Part shown: positions 14,315 to 22,386 of the stretch, in pieces
Position numbering within the stretch: the stretch's first letter is position 1
Layout: each line of letters begins with the position of its first letter
IMG/VR virus record: IMGVR_UViG_3300033049_000020
Span: 62,777 to 126,776 of that record
Length of the DNA: 64,000 nucleotides
Direction: 5' to 3' (one strand)
Origin: a virus
The notes under the pieces: generated by a model
Seen by the model: only the letters and a program-made list of their open reading frames with translations
What the model was told of the DNA's origin: nothing
The model's database searches: none
Program-made: the position numbers and the translations under genes

Positions 14315-15313
14315 ATGGGTGGTAGAGCACTAAAAAATACCGTAACAAGGCGTTACAATAAGAGGGAATTCACCAGCATTTCAACTGATATTTTAAGGAA
14401 AGTCAGGCGTGAATTTGCTAAGGCTGAGGTACCTAGATATTATCACAATAAGGAAACTTTTGGTGATGCCGATATTATTGTATCAATCGAAGGTTACAAG
14501 GGTGATATTCACAAATGGATTAAAGAAGTATTTGAGCCTAATGAAACATTCTCTAATGGTAATTGTATATCATTTGACTACAAAGAGTTCCAAATTGACC
14601 TAATGTTGGTTGAGGGAGAACATTTTGATTCAATGTTCAATTATCTGAGTTTTAATGATTTAGGTAACTTTATTGGTAGATTATCTCATGGATTCGGATT
14701 GAGATATGGTCAAGAAGGATTATGGTACACCTATTTTTATAAGAATACTAAGCACAAGCTAATGGTATCCAAGGACTATCCAAAGATATATGAATTCTTG
14801 GGGTTAGATTATAGACGATGGTTGAAAGGTTTTGATACGCTTGAGGATATCTTCGAGTTTATATCAGAATCACCTTATTTCAATTGGCAAAAGTTCCAAC
14901 CTGAAGAGTTGAATAGGATTAATAGAGAGCGTAACCTTAAGAGAGCTTCCTATATGACGTTCCTTGAATGGATGGATGTCAATGTAGCTGATGAAGACCA
15001 TGAGTATAAGTTCGAAAAGGACAAGACTACTTACCTGTCAATAATTGACCGATTCTTCCCAGAAGCTGGTCTTTTGAATGAGATGGAAAGAGTAGACTAC
15101 GAGGTCTCAAAGAAGAAGTACGCTGCTACAATATTCAATGGTAAGCTAATAATGGATACCTATGGATTGACTGGTGGTGAACTTGGAAAATCTTTGCAGG
15201 GGTTTAAGGAGCATCTAGAAATGAGAGGTACTGATGACATCCCAGATTACTATATCCAAATGGGTAGGAAGCAGATGTTAGTAGAGTACGATTACTACCT
15301 GGATGTTCAATAA
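14315..15313 (+). CDS. nucleotidyltransferase-like protein
   Basis: 332 aa. FGDADIIVSI fits the paired-acid metal motif of the nucleotidyltransferase fold, and YKEFQIDLMLV provides a third acid on a following strand. The remaining sequence (NYLSFNDLGNFIGRLSHGFGLRYGQEGL) is strongly patterned like a conserved phage or giant-virus family. Substrate unknown; end addition to RNA is one possibility given the neighbours. Confidence 0.5.
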   Translation: MGGRALKNTVTRRYNKREFTSISTDILRKVRREFAKAEVPRYYHNKETFGDADIIVSIEGYKGDIHKWIKEVFEPNETFSNGNCISFDYKEFQIDLMLVEGEHFDSMFNYLSFNDLGNFIGRLSHGFGLRYGQEGLWYTYFYKNTKHKLMVSKDYPKIYEFLGLDYRRWLKGFDTLEDIFEFISESPYFNWQKFQPEELNRINRERNLKRASYMTFLEWMDVNVADEDHEYKFEKDKTTYLSIIDRFFPEAGLLNEMERVDYEVSKKKYAATIFNGKLIMDTYGLTGGELGKSLQGFKEHLEMRGTDDIPDYYIQMGRKQMLVEYDYYLDVQ

Positions 15314-15320
15314 TACCTTC

Positions 15321-15635
15321 TCAGGTATAAAAGGGATTCTCCCGTAAAAGAAGGTCGATGAGTTCATCGGCCTTTTTTGCTTCATCACTAAACGACATTA
15401 CTTGTTTGTGAGTTAAATTAAACCATTCACCAATAGCTCTGCTAGTTCCGTAATAACGATGCAGCATACCCTCAACTTTACGATAGTTAACAGAGTCGTA
15501 TTTGTTGACTAAGAATATCTCTTGAGAGTTGCCAGTTTGGAGTTGTTTAATACGTTTATTCACATCACTTTTAGTGATACCGATTTTGAATCTGCCATTA
15601 TCGCAGAACTCACCTAATAGATAAACTGTTCCCAT
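15321..15635 (-). CDS. GIY-YIG-like (T5orf172/Mug113) protein
   Basis: 104 aa. VYLLGEF...GRFKIGITKSDVNKRIKQLQTGN and VEGMLHRYYG...GEWFNL match the T5orf172/Mug113 branch of the GIY-YIG nuclease fold. Unlike the homing endonucleases here it has no DNA-binding tail and no ATATTTAT promoter element, so it may have another role. Confidence 0.75.
   Translation of the reverse strand: MGTVYLLGEFCDNGRFKIGITKSDVNKRIKQLQTGNSQEIFLVNKYDSVNYRKVEGMLHRYYGTSRAIGEWFNLTHKQVMSFSDEAKKADELIDLLLRENPFYT
15351..15378 (+). terminator. intrinsic terminator
   Basis: AAGGTCGATGA pairs with TCATCGGCCTT (one G-T), 2-nt loop, followed by T6. It terminates plus transcription from 14315 and lies in the 3' end of the convergent gene. 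Confidence 0.75.
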
Positions 15636-15657
15636 ACTTTAAATATACACATTAAAT

Positions 15658-15688
15658 TTGCATATGTCAATTATTTTTAGTATCTTTG
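15658..15688 (+). promoter_or_regulatory. Bacteroidota-type promoter
   Basis: TTG 15658-15660, TATCTTTG 15681-15688. A 7-codon ATG frame precedes the real start at 15706. Confidence 0.8.
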
Positions 15689-15705
15689 TTCTATGAAAAT
15701 TAAAA

Positions 15706-16275
15706 ATGTTTGAAATTTTAAAGAAATACTTCAATATTCAGAATTCAAGTCAAAAGGCTTTGATAGTTGAAGAGAAGATTAAGTACAATGAAATCATTGA
15801 CGCTATACGAACTGATGACAACAGTAATAGTAGGGAAATAACTAATCGACTTAATGGTCGTTGTCCTAATTGTGGTGAGACAACCAAAATAGTGAATAAG
15901 ATACAACAAACCCATGGTAGTGGCTCAGTATCTGGTAGCTTTTCTTTAGGGTTTGGCTCAGTATATGGTAGTTCCAGTTTGGATACTGACCCTGTAAATC
16001 ACTGTAATGGTTGTGGTAATCAATGGAAGAAATACCGTTCTAATCATAAGAGTAGTAAGGATGTGTCACGAAGTATGTTAAGAAGTGTGGAAAGTATCTT
16101 GGAGGGAAATGATTATAGATTCCAACTTAGTGATTATGAAAAACTTAAACATTTTCATGCCGAAACTATAGAGGTTGTTAATGAAGATTTAGGTGGCCAT
16201 TGGCTTACGGGACAGAGGGAGTTCACACTAAAAGAATTAAGAACGATGTTTAAATCAGTATTTGACAAACAATAA
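15706..16275 (+). CDS. zinc-ribbon protein
   Basis: 189 aa. RCPNCGETTKI and, after a low-complexity Gly/Ser stretch (GSGSVSGSFSLGFGS), HCNGCGNQWKKY form a split zinc ribbon. Probable nucleic-acid or protein interaction; function unknown. Confidence 0.6.
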   Translation: MFEILKKYFNIQNSSQKALIVEEKIKYNEIIDAIRTDDNSNSREITNRLNGRCPNCGETTKIVNKIQQTHGSGSVSGSFSLGFGSVYGSSSLDTDPVNHCNGCGNQWKKYRSNHKSSKDVSRSMLRSVESILEGNDYRFQLSDYEKLKHFHAETIEVVNEDLGGHWLTGQREFTLKELRTMFKSVFDKQ

Positions 16276-16276
16276 T

Positions 16277-16840
16277 ATGGGATGTGATATACACGGATAC
16301 CTTGAATACTCAGGGATACCAAAGAAAGAAGACTTAGATAAAGGTAAAAAGAGATATTGGCGCTCAATGGGTGACCAGATTTCATTAAATAGAAACTATT
16401 ACATGTTTGGAACATTATGTAAGGGTGTTAGGGGAGACCTAAAACATACATTTATACCTAAAGGTATCCCAGAAGATATTGGGTATTTTGCTCAGTTTGA
16501 TAATAGATTACACCTAACAGATAACCCAAATGAGGGAGGGGAAGAGTATGCCGACAGTAAGTCAGCCAAAAGGTGGGTGGAACAAGGTATAAGTGAATAT
16601 CTTATGAATAGAGATGGCAAACCATATGCGGTGACACATCCAGACTGGCACTCACACAGTTACCTATCAACTGCTGAATTTAAAGAAGCGTTTGAGATGT
16701 ACAAGAAGAATCTAACTAATGAGGGAGATGATTCGGAAGGATGGGGTCTTGCTGCTACATACTACGCGGTGTTAGGGGCAATGGAAGCATATGAAACCAG
16801 AGACATGGAAGCCAGATTTGTATTTTGGTTTGATAACTAA
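16277..16840 (+). CDS. conserved phage protein with MGCDIHGYLEY start
   Basis: 187 aa. The MGCDIHGYLEY N-terminus is typical of a phage hypothetical family. The start was moved to ATG 16277 because conservation begins there; an upstream in-frame ATG lies inside the preceding gene. The stop overlaps the next start. Confidence 0.65.
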   Translation: MGCDIHGYLEYSGIPKKEDLDKGKKRYWRSMGDQISLNRNYYMFGTLCKGVRGDLKHTFIPKGIPEDIGYFAQFDNRLHLTDNPNEGGEEYADSKSAKRWVEQGISEYLMNRDGKPYAVTHPDWHSHSYLSTAEFKEAFEMYKKNLTNEGDDSEGWGLAATYYAVLGAMEAYETRDMEARFVFWFDN

Positions 16841-17061
16841 TGGAAGGCGGTCAAGAAATAATACGCAACGTTCTCAAGAGAATAAAGAAGCGTAAATCAC
16901 CTTTCCACGGTAACATAAAGTGTGATTGTGGCCATACTCAGAAAGACCATTCTGGTGGTCAAGGATGGTGTCACGATAGTAGACATCCAAATGCTGGAAA
17001 GTGTGGTTGCACTTGGTTTCACCCAAATGTAAGTTATATTAATAAACGAAAAAATAAATAA
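16840..17061 (+). CDS. small cysteine/histidine-rich protein
   Basis: 73 aa. CDCGHTQKDHSG, CHDS and CGCTWFHP suggest a compact zinc-binding fold. Basic at both ends. Overlaps the previous stop by one base (TAATG). Confidence 0.6.
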   Translation: MEGGQEIIRNVLKRIKKRKSPFHGNIKCDCGHTQKDHSGGQGWCHDSRHPNAGKCGCTWFHPNVSYINKRKNK

Positions 17062-17063
17062 TT

Positions 17064-17699
17064 ATGCCATCAGGATTTACAGCAGGTATTATAGACGGAA
17101 AACACAAAACCTTCACAGACTTTGCAAAGGATTGTATGAGGAACTTTGGTGCCACCATACATATGAGAGATGATGCTAGGGATAAGGAATATGAAGCTAG
17201 AGTTGTTTCTCCATACTACAACGAAAGGTTTGAGGAATATGTAATAAACTTAGGTAAACTATTAACAGCAACTGACAAGCAACTAATAACTAAGGAGAAA
17301 AAAAAACTAAAAGATAGGATAGTTCGTGCTACCGAAAAAATAATAGAAATTACTGCAACCAAAGAACGGTTAAACGCTTTCTTAAAAGAGGCTAAAGCAT
17401 ACCAATCACCGACACCAGAACATGACGGTATTAGAGAGTTCATGATTAATCAAATTAAAGAGACTACTAAGTTTGATGGTAGTACTGAGTATTACGATAA
17501 AGAATTAGCTACCTGTAAAGAAGAGTTAAAGAATATTAACGTTGAAGAGATAAGAAGTAAAAATAAAGTATATCTTAAGGAAGATATTGAACGTGCTCTT
17601 GAGAATGAGAAAGACGAAAAAGATAGATGTGACAACTCAAATGAGTGGGTTAGAACATTTCTTGATAGTCTTGAAGAAGAAAAAACCGAGAGTATTTGA
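17064..17699 (+). CDS. conserved phage hypothetical with MPSGFTAGI start
   Basis: 211 aa. The first 50 residues (MPSGFTAGIIDG...FAKDCMRNFGATIHMRDD) form a recognisable phage-conserved block; the rest is charged helix. Function unknown. Confidence 0.65.
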   Translation: MPSGFTAGIIDGKHKTFTDFAKDCMRNFGATIHMRDDARDKEYEARVVSPYYNERFEEYVINLGKLLTATDKQLITKEKKKLKDRIVRATEKIIEITATKERLNAFLKEAKAYQSPTPEHDGIREFMINQIKETTKFDGSTEYYDKELATCKEELKNINVEEIRSKNKVYLKEDIERALENEKDEKDRCDNSNEWVRTFLDSLEEEKTESI

Positions 17700-17720
17700 A
17701 CTTAAATTAGATAAAAATCA

Positions 17721-17790
17721 AAAATATTTTACAAAAGACTTGTATTATCCAAATACTTTTCGTATCTTTGTACTATATTTAATAGAAAGA
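17721..17790 (+). repeat. 70-bp perfect direct repeat, copy 1 (tRNA-operon promoter)
   Basis: Identical to 28067-28136. It contains the promoter and initially transcribed region of a tRNA operon. Confidence 0.9.
17740..17770 (+). promoter_or_regulatory. promoter of tRNA operon 1
   Basis: TTG 17740-17742, TATCTTTG 17763-17770. Confidence 0.85.
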
Positions 17791-17801
17791 AGAAACAAGT
17801 T

Positions 17802-17897
17802 ATGTTTACAACAATTACAATATTAGTCTTATGTTTACTGAGCAGCGTGGTGCTGTTGAGGCAAGAGAGCTATGATGTAATCTATTGTAAAGCATAA
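17802..17897 (+). CDS. 31-aa leader peptide of tRNA operon 1
   Basis: ATG 17802 to TAA 17895-17897. Hydrophobic N-terminal half (MFTTITILVLCLLSSVVLL). It stands between the operon promoter and a strong terminator, as do leader ORFs at 28148 and 46867. It may keep the leader translated, or be chance. Confidence 0.45.
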   Translation: MFTTITILVLCLLSSVVLLRQESYDVIYCKA

Positions 17898-17923
17898 AGA
17901 ACTACAATACTTAATACATTAGA

Positions 17924-17953
17924 AGCTCTTACTCTCCAGTAAGGGCTTTTTTT
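17924..17953 (+). terminator. leader terminator/attenuator of tRNA operon 1
   Basis: AGCTCTTAC / GTAAGGGCT stem, 6-nt loop, then T7. Confidence 0.85.
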
Positions 17954-17960
17954 ATGTCCA

Positions 17961-17972
17961 GTTCTTTGAAAT
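17961..17972 (+). promoter_or_regulatory. boxA-like antitermination site
   Basis: GTTCTTTGAAAT, close to the boxA of bacterial rRNA leaders, directly before the first tRNA of the cluster. Confidence 0.5.
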
Positions 17973-17979
17973 AAAATAT

Positions 17980-18064
17980 GTGTAGGTGCCTGAGTGGTCG
18001 AAAGGTGCGGTCTGCAAAACCGTAAGGAGAAATCCTCATCGTCAGTTCGAATCTGACCCTACAC
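17980..18064 (+). tRNA. tRNA-Cys(GCA) with long variable arm
   Basis: Acceptor GTGTAGG/CCTACAC; anticodon arm GCGGT-CTGCAAA-ACCGT (GCA). An extra arm AGGA-GAAA-TCCT makes it 85 nt, Ser/Leu-like in shape. Confidence 0.8.
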
Positions 18065-18071
18065 TCTAAAT

Positions 18072-18143
18072 GTCCCTATAGTGTAGCGGTTCAGCACGTA
18101 ACTCTTACAAAGTTGCAGCCCAGATTCGAATTCTGGTGGGGAT
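18072..18143 (+). tRNA. tRNA-Val(TAC)
   Basis: Acceptor GTCCCTA/TGGGGAT; anticodon arm TAACT-CTTACAA-AGTTG; T-arm CCAGA-TTCGAAT-TCTGG. Confidence 0.85.
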
Positions 18144-18165
18144 ACAAAGAGGAATGAAGTACAAG

Positions 18166-18688
18166 TTCCTTGGCTAAGTGGTGGAATTGGTATACACGCC
18201 CTCTGAAGGGGAGAGTTCATTACGATACCAGAACGGAGTTGCGAGAGCGTGAGAAGGAGTTAGTTAATGAGGGTTTGTTGAAAGAGGTTTTATGTATGAA
18301 TTTGGCAATAGGTGGAGGCGGTGGGTTTACTAGTAAAGAGCATATGTTAAAAGCTACTAAAGCTGGTAATAAAGCGACCCTTAAGAAGAGGTGGATTGAT
18401 AATAGAGAAGTGAATGTTGATAATTTGGTTAAACTAAACAAGAGTATGTGGGCTGACCCACATATGAGAGAAAAAATGCTTAAATCTAATGGGTTTAAAG
18501 ATAAGACACATAGTGAAGAAACGTTGGGGAAGATGAGAGAGGTTATGAAGGGTAAAGGTACTGGGAAGGATAACTCGCAATATGGTACTTGTTGGATAAC
18601 CAGAGATGGTGAGAGTAAGAAGATAAATAAAGAAGGAATTAACGAATACCTTGCAAAAGGTTGGGCTAAAGGAAGAAAAGGAACATAA
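18166..18688 (+). pseudogene. tRNA 5' half fused to a GIY-YIG endonuclease lacking its nuclease core
   Basis: 18166-18214 reads like the 5' half of a tRNA-Leu (GGTGGAATTGGTATACACG D-arm). From 18218 an open frame to 18688 matches the 19793 and 31742 endonucleases from HYDTRTELREREK to the C-terminus (SQYGTCWITRDGE), but the first 60 residues with the catalytic GIY-YIG motifs are missing. No matching tRNA 3' half is found. A decayed insertion. Confidence 0.75.
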
Positions 18689-18689
18689 A

Positions 18690-18917
18690 ATGGGTAAAGT
18701 AAAATATATAAGTAAAGTAGGTGAATGGTTTAAAGAAGGTACAGAAGCTTTCCGTGAAGAACCTACCTATGAGGGTCATGCAATATACAAAGGTGTTTAT
18801 GTTGTCGGAAGTTCTGGTGGTGGGTATGACAACTTTTGGTATAATAAAGGTCATAAGGATGGTGATGAGGTAGAGATGAGGGAACATTGTTCAGATGATG
18901 AATTTGATATTAAATAA
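18690..18917 (+). CDS. hypothetical protein within tRNA cluster
   Basis: 75 aa (MGKVKYISKVGEWFKEGTE...), start at ATG 18690 right after the decayed endonuclease. C-terminal acidic tail. No family recognised. Confidence 0.55.
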   Translation: MGKVKYISKVGEWFKEGTEAFREEPTYEGHAIYKGVYVVGSSGGGYDNFWYNKGHKDGDEVEMREHCSDDEFDIK

Positions 18918-18920
18918 TAC

Positions 18921-18991
18921 GTCTCTATGGTGTAACGGCAAGCATCTCACTATGACATGGTGAACGGATTGGTTCGATTCCAATTAGAGAT
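18921..18991 (+). tRNA. tRNA-Val(GAC)
   Basis: Acceptor GTCTCTA/TAGAGAT; anticodon arm TCACT-ATGACAT-GGTGA (GAC); T-arm ATTGG-TTCGATT-CCAAT. Confidence 0.8.
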
Positions 18992-19003
18992 ACAATAATA
19001 TAA

Positions 19004-19085
19004 GCCGCAGTGGTGAAATGGTAGACACGCCAGACTTAGAATCTGGTGCCCTTACGGGCGTGTGAGTTCGAGTCTCACCTGCGGT
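19004..19085 (+). tRNA. tRNA-Leu(TAG)
   Basis: Acceptor GCCGCAG/CTGCGGT; anticodon arm CCAGA-CTTAGAA-TCTGG; long variable arm, as expected for Leu. Confidence 0.9.
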
Positions 19086-19097
19086 ACAGTATCACAT

Positions 19098-19179
19098 GGG
19101 GATGTGGTGGAATGGTAGACACACTAGCTTGAGGGGTTAGTGCCGTGAAAGGCGTGTGGGTTCGACTCCCACCATCCTC
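19098..19179 (+). tRNA. tRNA-Leu(GAG)
   Basis: Acceptor GGGGATG/CATCCTC; anticodon arm CTAGC-TTGAGGG-GTTAG; type II variable arm. Confidence 0.9.
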
Positions 19180-19188
19180 ACAACATAT

Positions 19189-19262
19189 GCGCTAGTAGTC
19201 CAATTGGTTAGAGGCATCAGGCTTAAACCCTGTCCAGTGTGGGTTCGAGTCCCACTTAGCGT
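19189..19262 (+). tRNA. tRNA with TAA anticodon on a short-variable-loop body
   Basis: Acceptor GCGCTAG/TTAGCGT; anticodon arm CAGG-CTTAAAC-CCTG gives TAA (Leu, UUA). Unlike its Leu neighbours it has no long variable arm (74 nt), so its amino-acid identity is uncertain. Confidence 0.7.
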
Positions 19263-19269
19263 ACCAAAT

Positions 19270-19352
19270 GCCGTAGTGGTGGAATAGGTAGACACGAGGG
19301 TTTCAAAAGCCCTTTCCAGTAATGGAGTGTGGGTTCGAGTCCCACTTACGGT
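19270..19352 (+). tRNA. tRNA-Leu(CAA)
   Basis: Acceptor GCCGTAG/TTACGGT; anticodon arm AGGGT-TTCAAAA-GCCCT; variable arm CCA-GTAA-TGG. Confidence 0.9.
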
Positions 19353-19357
19353 ACAAA

Positions 19358-19675
19358 ATGAATGGAAAGCTAAAAACGGATATTAAGATGGAAATGAAAC
19401 ATAGTATTAAAGAAATAGTGAAAGACAATACAGCTATACTGGAGTATAGTCAAAGTGGTAAATTATATTACTCTGTGGAAGTTGCAGATAGTACATATAG
19501 TGTGACAGCTACTAAATATACCTTCCCAGTAGACGTTACTAATAGTGATGACGTTGGAGATAGCAGATTTGAGTTAACGCATAAAGCGATTACTCTAATG
19601 AGGTATATTCGAAAGGCTATTAAGTCTGAAGAGATTCGTTGGGAAGAGTGTGCTATAAACTTTTCACAGTTGTAA
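19358..19675 (+). CDS. hypothetical protein within tRNA cluster
   Basis: 105 aa. Start taken at ATG 19358 just after tRNA-Leu(CAA); earlier in-frame codons are tRNA sequence. No recognised domain; the beta-rich middle may be a small barrel. Confidence 0.55.
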   Translation: MNGKLKTDIKMEMKHSIKEIVKDNTAILEYSQSGKLYYSVEVADSTYSVTATKYTFPVDVTNSDDVGDSRFELTHKAITLMRYIRKAIKSEEIRWEECAINFSQL

Positions 19676-19682
19676 TTAGTAT

Positions 19683-19753
19683 TTCCCTATGGCGTAACGG
19701 CAAGCGTATCGTTTTTACATGACGAAGGGGATGGTTCGATTCCATCTAGGGAA
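19683..19753 (+). tRNA. tRNA-Val(TAC), second copy
   Basis: Acceptor TTCCCTA/TAGGGAA; anticodon arm TCGTT-TTTACAT-GACGA (TAC). Confidence 0.75.
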
Positions 19754-19759
19754 ACTGGT

Positions 19760-19788
19760 GACTTTTTGGTACCTAGCACTATATTTAA
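19760..19788 (+). promoter_or_regulatory. second-class promoter (endonuclease type)
   Basis: GACTTTTTGG at 19760-19769 and ATATTTAA at 19781-19788, upstream of ATG 19793. Confidence 0.5.
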
Positions 19789-19792
19789 CTAT

Positions 19793-20437
19793 ATGAGGAA
19801 ACCAAAAACGATACATTACATTTACAAAACCACTTGTGATGTAACTGGTCGATACTATGTAGGGATGCATAGTACCAGTAACCTAGAAGATGGTTATATG
19901 GGTTCAGGTAAGAGGTTAAGACGTTCCATACGTAAGTACGGAGAAGATAATCATACCAAAGAGGTTGTGGCGTTCTACGATAGTAGGGAACTACTGGTTG
20001 AAGCTGAGAAGGAAGCCATCACACCATATATGATTGGGGATAGGGATTGTATGAATCTGATGGGAGGTGGAACTGGCGGTTGGTGTAGTGAGGAGCACAT
20101 GGTTAAATGTACTATAGCTGCTGGAAAAGCTAATAAAGTAAGGTTTGAAGTGGATATTGAGTATAAGAATTGGTGTTTAGATATTATGGCTAAAGGTAGG
20201 GCTAAATTAATTGATACGGGAGCGTATAAAAAGAAAGGTAAGGGGTTAGGTAGAGTTCATTCAGATGAAACTAAACAGAAAATGTCCAAATCGTCTAAAG
20301 GGAATGGTGTTGGAAAGTCTAACTCTCAATATGGTACTTGTTGGATAACCAGAGATGGTGAGAACAAAAAAATAAAGAAAGAAACTCTTAATGAATACTT
20401 AGAGATAGGTTGGGTTAGGGGAAGAGGAATAAAATGA
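19793..20437 (+). CDS. GIY-YIG homing endonuclease
   Basis: 214 aa. IHYIYKTTCDVTGRYYVGMHST is the GIY-YIG core, with RLRRSIRKYG, an EAEKE catalytic glutamate region and GGGTGG. The C-terminal region (SDETKQKMSKSSKGNGVG...SQYGTCWITRDGE) binds DNA in related proteins. Close paralogue of 31742; start chosen at MRKPKTIHY in agreement with it. Inserted between tRNA-Val and an aberrant tRNA. Confidence 0.9.
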   Translation: MRKPKTIHYIYKTTCDVTGRYYVGMHSTSNLEDGYMGSGKRLRRSIRKYGEDNHTKEVVAFYDSRELLVEAEKEAITPYMIGDRDCMNLMGGGTGGWCSEEHMVKCTIAAGKANKVRFEVDIEYKNWCLDIMAKGRAKLIDTGAYKKKGKGLGRVHSDETKQKMSKSSKGNGVGKSNSQYGTCWITRDGENKKIKKETLNEYLEIGWVRGRGIK

Positions 20438-20525
20438 AGGATAGGTTCAGCAAAAACCAACAGGTAAACAATTTGATTTCAACTCAGATTCAGGTGGTTC
20501 AAATCCATCGAACAATATCTATCCT
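20438..20525 (+). tRNA. tRNA-like gene, anticodon TCA, D-arm absent
   Basis: Acceptor AGGATAG/CTATCCT; anticodon arm TTTGA-TTTCAAC-TCAGA would read UGA; T-arm GGTGG-TTCAAAT-CCATC. The D-arm is replaced by a CAGCAAAAACC stretch, and 9 nt separate T-arm and acceptor. Could be a UGA-decoding tRNA, a non-decoding tRNA-like RNA, or a remnant. Confidence 0.4.
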
Positions 20526-20537
20526 GTCTTATTTAAT

Positions 20538-20568
20538 TTGGATAAGTGAAAATTTTTACTTATCTTTG
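20538..20568 (+). promoter_or_regulatory. Bacteroidota-type promoter
   Basis: TTG 20538-20540, TATCTTTG 20561-20568. Confidence 0.8.
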
Positions 20569-20575
20569 TACTATT

Positions 20576-20821
20576 ATGACTAAAGAAGAGAAAAAAGCTA
20601 AAAGATTAGCAAGGGCAGAACGCAGACGCGAGAAGCAACGTAAGAGAACTTGGTTCGACTATGGTACTCTTCGTACAGACATCCCTCTTTGGGCTGCAAG
20701 ACAGATTGCCCGAAAAGGCTACTCTTCAGCAAGTTGGGATGACCCTAGTTCACCAACTGGCAGAAGCCAAGTTTGTGATTGGAGTGGAGTCTGTCAAGCT
20801 CCTTGTAATGGTGATTGTTAG
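20576..20821 (+). CDS. small basic protein with cysteine-rich tail
   Basis: 81 aa. N-terminal very basic helix (EEKKAKRLARAERRREKQRK), C-terminal CDWSGVCQAPCNGDC. Start set at ATG 20576 after the promoter. No family recognised; the charge suggests nucleic-acid contact. Confidence 0.6.
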   Translation: MTKEEKKAKRLARAERRREKQRKRTWFDYGTLRTDIPLWAARQIARKGYSSASWDDPSSPTGRSQVCDWSGVCQAPCNGDC

Positions 20822-20827
20822 TATATC

Positions 20828-20885
20828 TGTGGGGTAGCTCAGTTGGCTAGAGCCTTGTTTCGGTGGTTCGAATCCGCCCCCCACA
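20828..20885 (+). tRNA. tRNA gene lacking the anticodon arm
   Basis: Acceptor TGTGGGG/CCCCACA, perfect D-arm GCTC-AGTTGGCTA-GAGC and T-arm GGTGG-TTCGAAT-CCGCC, but only 8 nt (CTTGTTTC) where an anticodon arm should be. 58 nt. Cannot decode; either a deletion product or a tRNA-like RNA with another role. Confidence 0.6.
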
Positions 20886-20902
20886 ACTAAATAATTATTT
20901 AT

Positions 20903-21109
20903 ATGTTTGAAAAATTAAAATGTAAGGTGTTTGGTCATGAGTGGAGATATAACTTCTCCACCATGCCAAACAAAACTATTTGTGCTAATTGCAAAATAAA
21001 GGCTAAGTTTGATTTGAGAGGATTGGAGTGGAATCCAATCGACACCTTTGAAGGTGAAAAAAGAACCGATGAAGAATTAATTGCCGAGTGGGGTAGTAAA
21101 TTGTATTAA
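20903..21109 (+). CDS. small zinc-finger-like protein
   Basis: 68 aa, with KCKVFGHEW and ICANCKIKA (Cys/His then CxxC), resembling small zinc-binding phage proteins. Lies just before the LeuRS gene. Confidence 0.55.
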   Translation: MFEKLKCKVFGHEWRYNFSTMPNKTICANCKIKAKFDLRGLEWNPIDTFEGEKRTDEELIAEWGSKLY

Positions 21110-21111
21110 TA

Positions 21112-22386
21112 ATGAAAGAAGATAAGTTTTACTGTTTGACTATGTTTCCTTATCCTAGTGGTAGTGGGTTGCATGTCGGTCACGCCTATAACTACGCTGT
21201 TATGGATAGCTATTGCCGTTGGAAGAATTTCTGTGGCGTAGAGACATTCCAACCGTTTGGTTATGATGCATTTGGCTTGCCAGCAGAGAATTACGCTATT
21301 AAACACAATCGAGACCCAAGAGAGATTACTTATGAAAATATCGATAATTTTCGTGGTCAAATGGATAGAATGACTACCAATTACGAAGAGATGGTTATCA
21401 CTTCTGACCCATCTTACTACAAGTGGTCACAATGGTTGTTCACCAAGATGGTGGAACACGATATGGCCTACAAGAAGAATGCGCCTGTGAATTTTTGTCC
21501 TTCATGTAATACTGCTTTGGCTAACGCTCAAGTGGTTGAAGATAAGTGTGAACGATGCGATACTAAGGTAGAACAACGAGATATGAACCAATGGTTTTTC
21601 AGGTTGAGCAAGTATGCAGATAGGTTGGTCTCCAACTTGGACATCATTGACTTCCCAGAGAAGACAAAGAAGCAGCAACGTCACTGGTTGAAAGAACCCC
21701 AAGATTGGTGTGTATCTAGGCAAAGAGCTTGGGGTACACCAATCCCTATTAAGGGAGAAACCGACACATTGGATACATTCGTTGACAGCTCATTTTACTT
21801 TATAAGGTATTGTGACCCAACTAACGAGAATGAAATAGCCGCTAAGGATAAGATACGTCAAGTAGACTTGTATGTAGGTGGTAATGAACACGCTTGTATG
21901 CACTTGGTGTATGCTAGGTTTGTAAATATGTTCTTGTTTGATATTGGTGTGACCCCATTTGAAGAGCCATTCAAGAAATTGGTTCACCAAGGTATGATAA
22001 TCAAGGATGGTGAGAAGATGAGCAAATCTAAAGGTAATATTGTTAATCCAGACGATTATGACCCAGACGAGATGCGAGAATATTTGATGTTTTTGGGTCC
22101 TTATACCCAAGGTGGTGATTGGAGCGATAGTGCTATGGTGGGCATTAGGAGGTTCAACGGTAGGTTTAATAGATGGTTGGGTAATGCCCAGATTGACGGT
22201 GAATCAATAGATGTTGGACAATTGATGAGTGATATTGATAAAAATGTGGAGATATTTAATTTTCATTTGGTTATTAGTTCATTTATGAAATTCTATAATT
22301 CAAACAAGGGTAAAGTTATCAACATTAACACTAAGAATGAATTGACTAAAATGTTTACCTGTTTTGCACCCAATTTTACGTCTTAG
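21112..22386 (+). CDS. leuS: leucyl-tRNA synthetase without editing domain
   Basis: 424 aa class I synthetase. YPSGSGLHVGHAYNY carries HIGH, FGLPAENYAI is the LeuRS-specific stretch, NFCPSCNTALANAQV the zinc region, and GEKMSKSKGNIVNP the KMSKS loop. The CP1 editing insertion is absent: sequence runs from the zinc region through the WCVSRQRAWGTPIPI block to FVDSSFYFIRY. The anticodon-binding region is short. It charges tRNA-Leu, and at least three tRNA-Leu genes lie upstream. The last 110 residues are duplicated at 23315, across an endonuclease that overlaps this stop by 11 bp. Confidence 0.92.
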   Translation: MKEDKFYCLTMFPYPSGSGLHVGHAYNYAVMDSYCRWKNFCGVETFQPFGYDAFGLPAENYAIKHNRDPREITYENIDNFRGQMDRMTTNYEEMVITSDPSYYKWSQWLFTKMVEHDMAYKKNAPVNFCPSCNTALANAQVVEDKCERCDTKVEQRDMNQWFFRLSKYADRLVSNLDIIDFPEKTKKQQRHWLKEPQDWCVSRQRAWGTPIPIKGETDTLDTFVDSSFYFIRYCDPTNENEIAAKDKIRQVDLYVGGNEHACMHLVYARFVNMFLFDIGVTPFEEPFKKLVHQGMIIKDGEKMSKSKGNIVNPDDYDPDEMREYLMFLGPYTQGGDWSDSAMVGIRRFNGRFNRWLGNAQIDGESIDVGQLMSDIDKNVEIFNFHLVISSFMKFYNSNKGKVININTKNELTKMFTCFAPNFTS

